Shown here: positions 43,393 to 54,981 of the stretch, one piece after another | Layout: each line of letters starts with the position of its first letter | Numbering within the stretch: position 1 is the stretch's first letter | Origin: Gammaproteobacteria bacterium | GTDB taxonomy: Bacteria > Pseudomonadota > Gammaproteobacteria > Xanthomonadales > SZUA-36 | Direction of reading: 5' to 3' | Assembly (NCBI GenBank): GCA_021772915.1 | Contig: JAJFLB010000053.1 | Location: 226,790-290,789 of the forward strand | DNA length: 64,000 nt | Program-made: the position numbers and the translations under genes | The notes under the pieces: generated by a model | Database searches by the model: none | Seen by the model: only the letters and a program-made list of their open reading frames with translations | What the model was told of the DNA's origin: nothing

Positions 43393-44432
43393 ACCGTCTG
43401 CCGCAATCGGCGGGGCCTGTGCTGATAGGGCTGGGTGGAACTGAAGTCAGTACCGAGGAACGTGACTGGTTGCGCCATCCCGCGGTGGGTGGGGTCGTGC
43501 TGTTTGCACGCAACTACGTTGATTGTGACCAGTTGACGGATCTCACGACCTCAATCGCCAAGCTTGCGGAACGTCAGCTGTTGCTCTGTGTCGATCACGA
43601 AGGTGGCCGGGTGCAGCGCTTTAGACAGGGGTTTACGCGTCTGCCTCCACTTGCGATTCTGGGAAAGATGTATGCCGAGTCGGCCTCCACCGCTTTAGAT
43701 TTTGCCTATCGGCATGCCCGTGTAATGGCTACGGAATTGCGGCTGTGCGGTGTGGATTTAAGTTTTGCGCCGGTACTGGATATCAATGGCCAAAGCGGTG
43801 TAATTGGTGACCGCGCATTTGCTACGGACATCACTACGATCGTTAAACTGTCTGCGGCCTATGTCGCTGGAATGCATGATGCAGGCATGGTGGCTACCGG
43901 TAAGCATTTTCCCGGACATGGCTCGGTGGAAGCAGATTCGCACACCAGTCATGTCTGTGATCCACGTTCATTTGAGCAGATAGAGCAGACGGATTTACGG
44001 CCATTTTCTGCCTTGTGTAAAAGCCTGGATGCAATGATGATGGCACATGTTGTTTATCCGCTTGTCCAGGAATTGCCAGCGGGCTACTCTCCGTACTGGA
44101 TCCAGTCTGTGTTACGGCAGAAACTGGCCTTTGCAGGTACTGTATTTTCTGACGATCTCGGAATGGTTGCAGCAGGTATTGCAGGGGGGTTGGAAGATCG
44201 CGTTCGTGCTTCCCTTGAGGCAGGTTGTGACGCGGTGCTGGTTTGCGATCCGGATGACGTAAGACGGTTACTTAGCGACAATGATGAGGCATTTGCCAAT
44301 GCGGACTTGGCCTTACGGCGATTAAAAGGAGACCCGCTGCCCGGCCGCGAGGAGCTGGAGCAGGTTGGTGAGTGGCGTCAATGGAAAAAATCAATTAAGC
44401 AATTGCAATTGGAGCAATCAAAATGGGTATGA
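43389..44432 (+). CDS. nagZ: Beta-N-acetylhexosaminidase NagZ
   Basis: NagZ removes GlcNAc from cytoplasmic anhydromuropeptides in cell-wall recycling. The 347-residue GH3 protein has VDHEGGRVQRF, FAPVLDINGQSGVIGDRAF, the KHFPGHGSVEADSHTS loop (about 177-192) that carries the catalytic histidine/aspartate pair, and FSDDLGM with the nucleophile aspartate. It overlaps rlmD by four bases and the phosphoribosyltransferase gene by ten. Confidence 0.95.
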   Translation: MNRLPQSAGPVLIGLGGTEVSTEERDWLRHPAVGGVVLFARNYVDCDQLTDLTTSIAKLAERQLLLCVDHEGGRVQRFRQGFTRLPPLAILGKMYAESASTALDFAYRHARVMATELRLCGVDLSFAPVLDINGQSGVIGDRAFATDITTIVKLSAAYVAGMHDAGMVATGKHFPGHGSVEADSHTSHVCDPRSFEQIEQTDLRPFSALCKSLDAMMMAHVVYPLVQELPAGYSPYWIQSVLRQKLAFAGTVFSDDLGMVAAGIAGGLEDRVRASLEAGCDAVLVCDPDDVRRLLSDNDEAFANADLALRRLKGDPLPGREELEQVGEWRQWKKSIKQLQLEQSKWV

Positions 44433-44970
44433 GTACTCACCCCAATCCACGCTCGGTACTGGAAAATTCCAGGGTAATTTTCAATCGAGAGGAGGTTCAG
44501 GCAGCTGTACACAAGATGGCGGATGACATCAACGAGTTTTACGGTGACGAGCCCTTGATAATGATATCGGTTCTTACCGGAGCCATCATTCCGGCGGCCT
44601 GGCTGGTCACGAAGTTGAAGATGCCCTTACAAATGGATTTCGTACACGCGACCCGCTATCGCGGGGGGTTGTACGGGGCCGAGCTGGAGTACCGGGTACC
44701 GCCACGTCTGGATCTTGAAGGCAAACATGTTTTGATCGTTGACGATATATTCGACGAGGGGGATACGCTGGCGGCCATTAAGGGTTCCTGCGAGAAGCGT
44801 CTGGCGCGTTCGGTCAAGTTAGCCGTGCTGGTACGCAAGGATCACGCGCGTGGGCTGGCACGCGACTATGTAGACTTTGTCGGTCTGGACGTGCCGGATG
44901 TGTACGTTTTCGGTTGTGGTATGGACGCCCACGAAGAATGGCGGCACCTGGATGAAATTCTGGTGCTCGA

Positions 44971-44974
<4 letters not shown>
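44423..44974 (+). CDS. Hypoxanthine-guanine phosphoribosyltransferase
   Basis: This enzyme salvages hypoxanthine or guanine with PRPP. The 183-residue protein has the type I PRTase PRPP-binding motif VLIVDDIFDEGDTLAAI (about 105-121), the flexible-loop region HATRYRGGLYG and the base-recognition end with DYVDFVGLDVPDVYVFG. Start at 44423 or 44429 cannot be separated. It lies between nagZ and the methylthioinosine phosphorylase gene, a purine-salvage pair seen in Xanthomonas and Pseudomonas relatives. Confidence 0.9.
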
Positions 44975-47743
<2,769 letters not shown>

Positions 47744-48081
47744 GTTTGGTCAGCTCTAAATCAACGCCACCCCTGCAAATGAGACACCGGCGGGCGTTGC
47801 ATGAATACCGGACTTGAGAACAAAAAGCCAGATGAATGTACTGTAATCAGATAGGCCGCCCGACTCCGGACGGCCATCCGCTTCAATATAAACAGTACGG
47901 CAATGCCAACGCCAGCCGCTGCCAGTGAGGTGACGCCCAGGTCGCGGGAATAAAAAACCGCGATGATGATGGCTGCCTGGTCATCGTCAATGGCCAGGGT
48001 GTCCCGGCTCTCACAAGAGATTGCAGAATACGTAAACACGAAATATAATTCATCTGAACCTTGTTGGTAAGTAATTTCCAT
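47744..48081. other. Intergenic region containing an nhaA relic
   Basis: About 340 bases between fadH and the winged-helix regulator. The left 250 bases are a decayed nhaA fragment on the minus strand; the rest contains the promoter side of the regulator gene (ATG 48082) with no clear hexamers. Confidence 0.55.
47757..48005 (-). pseudogene. nhaA: Decayed fragment of NhaA Na+/H+ antiporter
   Basis: On the minus strand, one frame reads TLAIDDDQAAIIIAVFYS and then RDLGVTSLAAAGVGIAVL, closely matching the NhaA segment with the DD pair (normally LAI-DDLGAIIIIALFY). After a one-base frame change near 47816 the sequence continues LKSGIHATPAGVSFAGVALI, matching NhaA's LKSGVHATLAGV block, and then meets a TAG stop at 47757-47759. 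Both ends of the gene are missing. This is a truncated, frameshifted relic, not a working transporter. Confidence 0.72.
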
Positions 48082-48564
48082 ATGAGTAAGTGGACATTTT
48101 TCAGCAACCACGGTCACGTGCTCGTCTGCCTCGCAAGCGATCCCGAGGCAAGACTTCGTGATGTGGCAGCCGATGTCGGCATAACCGAACGGGCCGTGCA
48201 AAAAATTGTGCGTGATTTACAGGATGACAGCATGGTCGTTGTCACTAAACATGGCCGCAGGAATCGTTACCGCATCCAGGATAAGAAAGCTCTACGTCAC
48301 GAGCTTGAAGCCCATTGCACACTGGCTGACCTGGTGAGTCTGGTCGTCGACACGGCACCAGAGAGTGAGCCCATCACACCAACCAGGTCGATCGAGCCTC
48401 GGCCAGTTCAGTTCAAACCAAGAGCACGAAAGCCAGAGGAACCCAAGTCAGACACGGCAGAGCGTGATAAACCCGAGTCGGCAAAGTCTAAACCGGTTCA
48501 GCCAGCTGCCCCTGAATCCGAAGTGGTCGAACCAACGGAGCGTCAACAGGGATCCCTGTTCTAG
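48082..48564 (+). CDS. Winged-helix transcriptional regulator with charged C-terminal tail
   Basis: From ATG 48082 (MSKWTFFSNHG) the protein is 160 residues. Residues about 1-75 are a winged helix: HVLVCLASDPEARLRDVAADVGITERAVQKIVRDLQDDSMV, with a wing VTKHGRRNRYRI; this matches ArsR/MarR-like single-domain regulators. Residues about 105-160 are a low-complexity tail rich in Pro, Glu, Ser and Lys that is probably disordered. The target is unknown. It is followed after 36 bases by a reductase gene on the same strand. Confidence 0.78.
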   Translation: MSKWTFFSNHGHVLVCLASDPEARLRDVAADVGITERAVQKIVRDLQDDSMVVVTKHGRRNRYRIQDKKALRHELEAHCTLADLVSLVVDTAPESEPITPTRSIEPRPVQFKPRARKPEEPKSDTAERDKPESAKSKPVQPAAPESEVVEPTERQQGSLF

Positions 48565-48599
48565 AGCGCACTCAGGCTGCCTGAAGGCAAAGCAACTTT

Positions 48600-49652
48600 A
48601 TGCACAAGAAATGGATGCTCTACGGTGCCAACGGCTACACCGGCCGGCTGATTGCTGAAGAAGCCAGGGACCGAGGGATGATGCCGGTATTGGCAGGCCG
48701 CAACGATGCGGCTGTCGAGGCCGTGGCGACAGAGCACGGCTTCGATTATCGGGTTTTCGACCTGAACAACAAACAGGCCACAGAGCAAGCGCTGGACGGA
48801 ATTTCAGTCGTGTTGCATTGTGCCGGTCCATTTTCTGGCACCTCACAGCCCATGATCGAGGCCTGTCTGAAGCAGGCATGCCATTACCTGGATATTACCG
48901 GTGAAATCAGCGTTTTCGCCAATGCACATGCACAGTCTGAGTTGGCCCGGCGTGCCAATATTGTGCTGTTGCCGGGGGTGGGTTTTGATGTTGTCCCTAC
49001 CGATTGTCTGGCCTCTGTGCTGGCCAGTAAGTTGCCAGAGGCGGTTGAACTTGCCCTGGCATTTGAATCCGGGGGAAGTATGAGTCCGGGCACTGCCAAA
49101 ACCAGTATCGAGGGTCTGGCTGGTGGTGGCAGCGTGCGGCGTGGGAGGCAAGTTACAAGTGTGCCACTGGCCTGGAAAACCCGGGAGATTCCATTTTTGC
49201 ATGCCACCAGATCGGCCATGACCATACCCTGGGGCGATGTCTTTACGGCTTACATAAGTACCGGTATACCAGATATCGAGGTCTATATGGCGACGCCGCC
49301 GGCGACCATCAGGAATCTGAGGCGTATGCGCTTTATTAAACCGTTGTTGACCCTGGGTTGGGTCCAGACCTGGTTGAAAACGCGTATGGGGAAATCGGTC
49401 AAAGGCCCGGGAAAGAAAGCACGCGAAAACTCACAAATGCAACTTTGGGGCGAAGTCCGCTGCGCCGATGGCCGTTGTGTATCGGCTACCATGACAACAC
49501 CGGATGGTTACGATGTCACCGTCAGTGCGAGCCTGGGTATCGTCAAGTATGTGCTGGCAAATGAGGTGGAAGGTGGTTTTTATACACCGTCACTACTGCT
49601 GGGTCCTGACTATGCCACCACTCTACCGGGTGTAAGTCTGCAGCTTAACTAG
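48600..49652 (+). CDS. Saccharopine-dehydrogenase-like / trans-acting enoyl reductase family protein
   Basis: A 350-residue NAD(P)-binding protein. It starts with a Rossmann motif WMLYGANGYTGRLIAEEARDRGM and continues with VVLHCAGPFSGTSQPMIEACLKQACHYLDITGE, both shared with saccharopine dehydrogenase-like proteins and with trans-acting enoyl reductases of lipid or polyketide pathways. A GMKTS-type domain (about 160-210) and a C-terminal strand region follow. Substrate unknown; it stands next to a small transcription factor gene. Confidence 0.8.
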   Translation: MHKKWMLYGANGYTGRLIAEEARDRGMMPVLAGRNDAAVEAVATEHGFDYRVFDLNNKQATEQALDGISVVLHCAGPFSGTSQPMIEACLKQACHYLDITGEISVFANAHAQSELARRANIVLLPGVGFDVVPTDCLASVLASKLPEAVELALAFESGGSMSPGTAKTSIEGLAGGGSVRRGRQVTSVPLAWKTREIPFLHATRSAMTIPWGDVFTAYISTGIPDIEVYMATPPATIRNLRRMRFIKPLLTLGWVQTWLKTRMGKSVKGPGKKARENSQMQLWGEVRCADGRCVSATMTTPDGYDVTVSASLGIVKYVLANEVEGGFYTPSLLLGPDYATTLPGVSLQLN

Positions 49653-49665
49653 TCAACTGTTGGGA

Positions 49666-50250
49666 TCACACAACTTTTTGAATCTTCACTTGCCCCCGGC
49701 TCGTATTTCCCAGCTTGGCGCTCAGTTCCTGACAGTCGGATTCACAGCAACGAATTTTTAAAATCAGACCGTCAGAGTTATGACTCTCAGTGAGTTTCGT
49801 GGCCGAAAATTGTGTCAGCAAACTGTGGATGCTCGCGGCCCATTCAAACCCACCCCTGATGATCATTTCCGCCATCGGAAACAATTCGATCACACCGGCC
49901 TTGTCCAGGCACTTTGCAGTGGTTCCGGAGTAGGCACGAACCAAGCCACCAACACCCAGCTTGATACCACCAAAATGCCGCGTCACCACGACCATTACAT
50001 TTTCGAGTTGTCGGCCCTCAATGCTACTCAGTATGGGTCGCCCGGCCGTGCCCGACGGCTCGCCATCATCACTGGAGCGGATTTGAAAGTTGATTCGCCA
50101 GGCCCAGCAATTGTGTGTTGCCCGTGGGTCCGCTACGGATTCATAGAAATCAAGTGATTCGGCTTGTGAAGTGACGCGGACGGCATGTGCAATAAAGCGG
50201 CTTTTCTTTATAACCTCGGTATGCGTGGCAGCAGTTTTCAGACTTAGCAT
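49666..50250 (-). CDS. YigZ family protein (IMPACT-like)
   Basis: A 194-residue protein of the YigZ/UPF0029 family. The N-terminal Impact domain contains IKKSRFIAHAVRV, HNCWAWRI, DDGEPSGTAGRPIL and VVVTRHFGGIKLGVGGLVRAYS, which are the family signature blocks. A C-terminal ferredoxin-like domain completes it. The function is not established. Its start shares one base with the stop of the upstream anti-sigma gene (TGATG), so the two are translationally coupled. Confidence 0.92.
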   Translation of the reverse strand: MLSLKTAATHTEVIKKSRFIAHAVRVTSQAESLDFYESVADPRATHNCWAWRINFQIRSSDDGEPSGTAGRPILSSIEGRQLENVMVVVTRHFGGIKLGVGGLVRAYSGTTAKCLDKAGVIELFPMAEMIIRGGFEWAASIHSLLTQFSATKLTESHNSDGLILKIRCCESDCQELSAKLGNTSRGQVKIQKVV

Positions 50251-50993
50251 CAGGGAATCTGATCCCTGGGTCTTAGCTCTTCAGGTAATGGATAGTTCGG
50301 ATAGACATTGATGAATTTCTGCAATTCAGTCTCCCAGGCGTCATTACCGGCCTGTTTTAACTTGAGAATTTCCGCCACCATCTGTTGTGCCTCTGCGCGG
50401 GTAAATGTGAATTCCACAGTACTTCCGGTCGCAGCTGTTGTCGCCGATAGGTCTGCTTCCACACTTGCCACAGGTGGTTTAGATTCCAGGATGCCTTCAT
50501 CCACAAATGCGCTCTCTTCGAAACCTCGTTTTTCTAGAATTTGCGACCGATCACTCGGCGCTCTTACAGACGGCCTTTGCCGTTTGGCATCCTTGCGTGC
50601 TTTTTGTTGTTTCACCGGTTCGTCTGACGCGTGGGCACTAACCGTTACAGGTTCGCTGGCTGCATTTTCCCGACCTGCCTGAACCTGATCCAAAATCACG
50701 GCTTCATCATCATGAAGTTCTATCCCCCCGGGCGTCTGCGTTGGTTGCTGCAGCATGATGACGGAGAGCGTGAGAACAACGACGGCAGTCGTGGTTAGTC
50801 CATGCAGCCAGCCAAACTGCACCCAGCCTGGTCTTTTTGATATCGCACGGTGTGCGCTGTTCAATATGGCCAAATCAAGCAATTCCGGTGGTTCATCAGA
50901 GGGTAGCCTGGCGTAGGCACCGGCGGCGAGTTTGTCCAGATCGTTTTGTACTGGATCCCTGTCATTACCGTTGTTGTGCATACTATTCATCAT
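50250..50993 (-). CDS. Putative anti-sigma factor-like membrane protein
   Basis: Placed immediately downstream of an ECF sigma gene (10-base overlap), as anti-sigma genes usually are. From ATG 50993 (or 50990) the product is about 247 residues: a short N-terminal cytoplasmic part with LDKLAAGAYARLPSDEPPELLDLAILNSAHRAI, one membrane helix (LTTTAVVVLTLSVIMLQQ) and a long charged periplasmic part with repeated Ala/Ser/Glu, ending with a helical segment that recalls tetratricopeptide ends (AEILKLKQAGNDAWETELQKFINVYP). There is no zinc-binding HxxxCxxC motif, so this is not a classical ZAS protein. Assigned by context. Confidence 0.65.
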   Translation of the reverse strand: MMNSMHNNGNDRDPVQNDLDKLAAGAYARLPSDEPPELLDLAILNSAHRAISKRPGWVQFGWLHGLTTTAVVVLTLSVIMLQQPTQTPGGIELHDDEAVILDQVQAGRENAASEPVTVSAHASDEPVKQQKARKDAKRQRPSVRAPSDRSQILEKRGFEESAFVDEGILESKPPVASVEADLSATTAATGSTVEFTFTRAEAQQMVAEILKLKQAGNDAWETELQKFINVYPNYPLPEELRPRDQIP

Positions 50994-51534
50994 GTTGGTC
51001 CCGGGCGGCTTTGACGCTGCCCTTGAGCTTGTTAACCGCGTAGCGCAGCCTGCTTTTGACGGTTTCCCTGTTAACGCCGGTGAGTTTGGCAATCTCCTCC
51101 ATTTTTAGACCGGTTTCAAGTTTAAGCAGTAGCGTATTTTTTTGTTCCAGAGGCAGTTTGGCAATTGCATCCAGCAATTGCTGGTCTTGCTCCCCGCTCA
51201 TCGCGTCTTGCACGGGGCCGGGCCGGTCATCCGCCAGACCATTGCTGGTTGCGTCGTACCCAGGCTGTTTGCGTCTGTAATGGTCCACCAGGTGATTGTG
51301 CGCAATGGTGAACAGCCAGGCGCTGAAAGGCGTTGTATGGCGATAGCTACGTCTTGCGCGGATGACTTTCTCCCATACACCCTGGTAAAGATCATTAGCC
51401 GTTGCGGAATCGTTAAGCTGGCGTTTGAGATAGCGGTACAAACTACCCCTATGCCGGTTATAAAGTGTGTCAAACGCCTGTGTATCGTCTTTCGCGTAAG
51501 ACTGCATCAATTGTTCGTCGGTCATTTCCGGCAT
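50983..51534 (-). CDS. ECF-family RNA polymerase sigma factor
   Basis: A 183-residue ECF sigma factor. Region 2 is seen in QAFDTLYNRHRGSLYRYLKRQL, then YQGVWEKVIRARRSYRHTTPF and SAWLFTIAHNHLVDHYRRK; region 4 in LPLEQKNTLLLKLETGLKMEE, then IAKLTGVNRETVKSRLRYAVNKLK. It shares an operon with the membrane protein below it and is preceded by a VWA lipoprotein gene, a combination found in several bacteria. Its regulon is unknown. Confidence 0.93.
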   Translation of the reverse strand: MPEMTDEQLMQSYAKDDTQAFDTLYNRHRGSLYRYLKRQLNDSATANDLYQGVWEKVIRARRSYRHTTPFSAWLFTIAHNHLVDHYRRKQPGYDATSNGLADDRPGPVQDAMSGEQDQQLLDAIAKLPLEQKNTLLLKLETGLKMEEIAKLTGVNRETVKSRLRYAVNKLKGSVKAARDQHDE

Positions 51535-51557
51535 ACAGGCAGCGTATCTGATCCATA

Positions 51558-51587
51558 CAGGGCCGACAAACTTAATTGCCGGCCCTG
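51558..51587 (-). terminator. Stem-loop between VWA and sigma factor genes
   Basis: Eight-base arms CAGGGCCG (51558-51565) and CGGCCCTG (51580-51587) flank a 14-base AT-rich loop. It lies between the VWA gene stop (51610) and the sigma start (51534). No T-tract follows on the minus strand, so it may be a Rho-dependent boundary or mRNA structure. Confidence 0.35.
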
Positions 51588-51609
51588 AGGCTGGCTACGC
51601 TGACTGTTT

Positions 51610-53418
51610 CTATTGTCCAGGTGCACCCTGGGTCACACTGTTTGCTTTATCCAGTGTGGCTGCCAGACTGACCAGCTGCATGAATTCACTGCGGTAACCA
51701 TGTGGATCACTGCCCCTCGAGCGGCGTGCAAGTTGCTCGATATCATCGTAGTCGAAGGACTCAAGATACTTGCCACCACGCAGTTTCTGCCCAAAAGCTG
51801 CCACCGCTGCTGCGAAATTAAAGCTCTCACCACCCTTCACATCAACGTCATCAACCCTTATCGGAGTTTCGATCAGCCGCGATTTGGAGTCACCAGACTG
51901 TTTATACCTGATTCGTAAATGCGCGAGTTCATTTGTAATTCGCTGGTCGGCGTGGGTTCCGGGCACCAAATCGGTGGCATATCGGTGTGCCGGCAGTCGT
52001 TGCCCGTCAGTACCTGTGAGACTGATTTCATAGAGGGCTGTAACCCGGTGTCCCGCACCGATTTCACCTGCATCGACCGCGTCGTTGCCAAAGTCTTCTT
52101 CATTCAGCATCCGGTTTTCATAACCGATGAGACGATATTCAGAAACCCGTTGCGGATTGAACTCGATTTGAATTCTCACATCCTTTGCAATTGTCAGCAG
52201 CGTTGCAGACAGCTCATCCGCCAATACCTTCTTGGCCTCGCTGAGCCGGTCGATATAGGCATAGTTGCCGTTGCCTTCATCCGCAAGTTGCTCCAGCAAA
52301 TGGTCGTTGTAGTTGCCACTGCCAAATCCCAGCGTGGTCAGGGCGATCCCGGCTACTCGTTTGCGCTGGATCAGGTCGATCAGCTCCTGGGTGCTGGCCA
52401 GACCAACGTTAAAATCACCGTCAGTGGCTAAAAGGACGCGATTGACACCATCCTTGATAAAGTTTTGCTGGGCCAGCTGGTAGGCCAGACGAATACCAGC
52501 TGCTCCGTTGGTGGAACCACCTGCCTGCAATTGCTGCAACGCACCCACGATGTCGGCCTTACGGTCTCCTGGAGTAGGTGGCAGCACCACACCCGAGGCA
52601 CCAGCGTAAACAACCATACTGATGCGGTCACGGTGATCCAGATGTGTGGTCAACATCGTCAGCCCTTGTTGCAACAAGGGCAATTTGTCGGGCGAGCGCA
52701 TGGAGCCCGAGACATCGATCAAAAACACAAGGTTGGAAGCCGGTAACTGTGCCTTGGGAACTGTATAACCCTGGATTCCGATACGAAGTAACAGACTGCC
52801 AGGATTCCACGGTGTAGGTGCTATTTCGGTGCTGACCTGGAAGGGCATTTGCGTATCTGCAGGAAATGGGTACTGGTAATCAAAATAATTGATGAATTCT
52901 TCCACCCTCACTGCGTCTTCAGGTGGGAGTTGGCCCTGGCTCAACCAGCGGCGCATATTAGAATACGCACCGGTGTCGACATCGATTGAGAATGTGGAAA
53001 CCGGATTGCTGGTAACCCGTATAACCCGCTGGTTGTCCGGGTGCTGATAATTTTCCCGGTACAAGGGCTCGGTCGCCATACGATACTGGTCGGCGATCAC
53101 ACGCGGTCTCATGACCGGTGTTCGGGCCCGTTTGTGGTGCAGATTCTGTGCACTGTCACCGGTCATCCGCGTGGCAGGCGCCAGGTTTGATCCTTCTGCT
53201 GAGCTGAGAAAATACTCCCGGCTAGGCACAAGCTCATTTGCGGGCCTGTTTGTTGATACTTTTATCTCAGCGTGGCCTTGTTTTGCAGCGGCGACTTGAT
53301 CGTTATCAAGCAGTTGTGTTCCAGACTCTGTGGTAAGTTGAGGGTCATCCCCTTTGTCGGTGGCGCAGGCGGCCAGCAGGGTGATGAAAAGAGTGATTAC
53401 GAATGATCTAAAATGCAT
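51610..53418 (-). CDS. VWA-domain lipoprotein (YfbK-like)
   Basis: The 602-residue protein has a lipoprotein signal (MHFRSFVITLFITLLAAC, cysteine at 18). The N-terminal domain common to these proteins (EEFINYFDYQYPFPAD) is followed by a von Willebrand factor A domain with the MIDAS motif LVFLIDVSGSMRSP (DxSxS) and TDGDFNVG, and a C-terminal domain typical of YfbK (DUF3520). It should be a surface-facing or periplasmic binding protein. AAGGAG lies eight bases before the ATG. It precedes the ECF sigma pair and may belong to its regulon. Confidence 0.88.
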   Translation of the reverse strand: MHFRSFVITLFITLLAACATDKGDDPQLTTESGTQLLDNDQVAAAKQGHAEIKVSTNRPANELVPSREYFLSSAEGSNLAPATRMTGDSAQNLHHKRARTPVMRPRVIADQYRMATEPLYRENYQHPDNQRVIRVTSNPVSTFSIDVDTGAYSNMRRWLSQGQLPPEDAVRVEEFINYFDYQYPFPADTQMPFQVSTEIAPTPWNPGSLLLRIGIQGYTVPKAQLPASNLVFLIDVSGSMRSPDKLPLLQQGLTMLTTHLDHRDRISMVVYAGASGVVLPPTPGDRKADIVGALQQLQAGGSTNGAAGIRLAYQLAQQNFIKDGVNRVLLATDGDFNVGLASTQELIDLIQRKRVAGIALTTLGFGSGNYNDHLLEQLADEGNGNYAYIDRLSEAKKVLADELSATLLTIAKDVRIQIEFNPQRVSEYRLIGYENRMLNEEDFGNDAVDAGEIGAGHRVTALYEISLTGTDGQRLPAHRYATDLVPGTHADQRITNELAHLRIRYKQSGDSKSRLIETPIRVDDVDVKGGESFNFAAAVAAFGQKLRGGKYLESFDYDDIEQLARRSRGSDPHGYRSEFMQLVSLAATLDKANSVTQGAPGQ

Positions 53419-53613
53419 TTTAGTTACTCCTTGTGAATTGAAATATGTTGTCTATCCAATCAATACGCAAAAAGGAGAGGAAAGGGGTTAATGCAAACGG
53501 AATTGAGTTTTCATCGGGGCTCATTAGTGACTGGGTAAGCCTCCAATTAGGGTGATGTTCCAGCCAATTTCAGGAAGTGGATCCAATGAACCAGTTCGAT
53601 GGTCCGTGACGGC

Positions 53614-54924
53614 TCAGTCTTTTTGGCTGTCCAGGCCGATGTCATTGGTCTCTTTGCTTACGGAGACAATCTGGCCATCCCGAAGTTGGGTGGTCAGCAT
53701 TTGCTCCGGTTGAACATCACCAACGGAACTGATGGCGGTTCCGGTTTGCGCATCGGTGACAATGGCGTAACCGCGCGCGAGGGTGGGCAGGGGGCTTACC
53801 GCGCTGAGTGTGCGGGCGAGATCCTGTAACAGACGCCTGCGTTCAGGAACAATCCGTTGACCCGCTGGTAATAGTCGGTGGCTGTGGAGGGTAAGCAGTT
53901 GACCGCGATAAGCCGGCACAATCCGAGCTGCGGCCAGTAACAGACGTTGCCGGGTTTGGTGCAGCATTTTGCGATGTTGCGCCAGACGTTGCCCGGGGTG
54001 TTGCTGCTGCAGGCGATGGGTGAGGTGATCGAGTCGCTGAGAAAGTTGTTGCAGCAAATACTGCGCGCGTTGCAGTAAGCGGTCGCCGTACGTCGACAGG
54101 GTGCGTTTCAGAGTCTGTTGGTCAGGCGAGACTAACTCTGCCGCGGCGGAAGGTGTCGGTGCCCTCAGGTCGGCAACAAAATCACTGATACTGAAATCTA
54201 TCTCATGTCCGACCGCGGAAACCACCGGCAAGGCGGACGCAAATATGGCGCGGGCAACGATTTCCTCGTTAAAGGCCCATAAGTCTTCAAGGGAGCCACC
54301 ACCTCTCGCAACGATGACCAATTGTGCCCACTCGTGTTGGTTGGCGACCTCCAATGCGCGGGCAATTTTTGCCGCAGCTTCGTCTCCCTGTACTGGCACC
54401 CCATAGACACGAACCTGCGCCATTGGCCAACGTCGCTCAAGTACGTTGAGAATGTCTCGTAGTGCGGCACCGGAAGGAGACGTGATGACCGCAATCCGGC
54501 GTGGATATACAGGCAGTTCCTTTTTGATTTCTTCCTTGAACAGGCCCTCGGCCTCCAGGCTGTTCTTCAGCAGTTCAAATTTGGCCCTTAGCAATCCTTC
54601 ACCGGCTCTGACCAGTGAATCTGCAATCAGCTGGAAGTTGCCACGTGCCTCGAACAGGCTGATACGCCCGCGTGCGCGTACCAGCATCCCGTTTTCAGGT
54701 TTGAAGCCGATGCCAAAAGTATGCGACCGAAACAGCGCACAACTGATCTGTGCTTTGGCGTCTTTGAGAGAGAAATACAGATGACCGGAGGCGGGTCGGC
54801 TAATATTTGAAATTTCACCCTCAATCCAGACCTGACCAAAACCCGCTTCAAGGTGGAGTCTTGCTTCGTGGTTCAGTTCGCTGGGCGTGTAGATGTTGTT
54901 GCGGTGCTGGTCGTCAGAGTCCAT
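53614..54924 (-). CDS. xseA: Exodeoxyribonuclease VII large subunit
   Basis: XseA with XseB forms a single-strand-specific exonuclease. The 436-residue product shows the N-terminal OB fold (QVWIEGEISNISRPASGHLYFSLKDAKAQ) and the catalytic C-terminal region with RIAVITSPSGAALRDIL, RGGGSLEDLWAFNEEIVARAI and VGHEIDFSISDFVADLRAPTPSAA. ATG 54924 is preferred over the GTG one codon earlier. xseB is not in this window. Confidence 0.96.
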   Translation of the reverse strand: MDSDDQHRNNIYTPSELNHEARLHLEAGFGQVWIEGEISNISRPASGHLYFSLKDAKAQISCALFRSHTFGIGFKPENGMLVRARGRISLFEARGNFQLIADSLVRAGEGLLRAKFELLKNSLEAEGLFKEEIKKELPVYPRRIAVITSPSGAALRDILNVLERRWPMAQVRVYGVPVQGDEAAAKIARALEVANQHEWAQLVIVARGGGSLEDLWAFNEEIVARAIFASALPVVSAVGHEIDFSISDFVADLRAPTPSAAAELVSPDQQTLKRTLSTYGDRLLQRAQYLLQQLSQRLDHLTHRLQQQHPGQRLAQHRKMLHQTRQRLLLAAARIVPAYRGQLLTLHSHRLLPAGQRIVPERRRLLQDLARTLSAVSPLPTLARGYAIVTDAQTGTAISSVGDVQPEQMLTTQLRDGQIVSVSKETNDIGLDSQKD

Positions 54925-54981
54925 CACCGGATGATAAACTCATGCTCGTCATATGTCCTGTTAGATTGACCGGGAGTGGGT

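Noticed and set aside
53419..53613. Possible ECF-type promoter (AACC / CGTAT) upstream of the VWA gene
   Set aside because: Spacing of 18 bases and weak hexamers; no comparable site was found upstream of the sigma gene itself.
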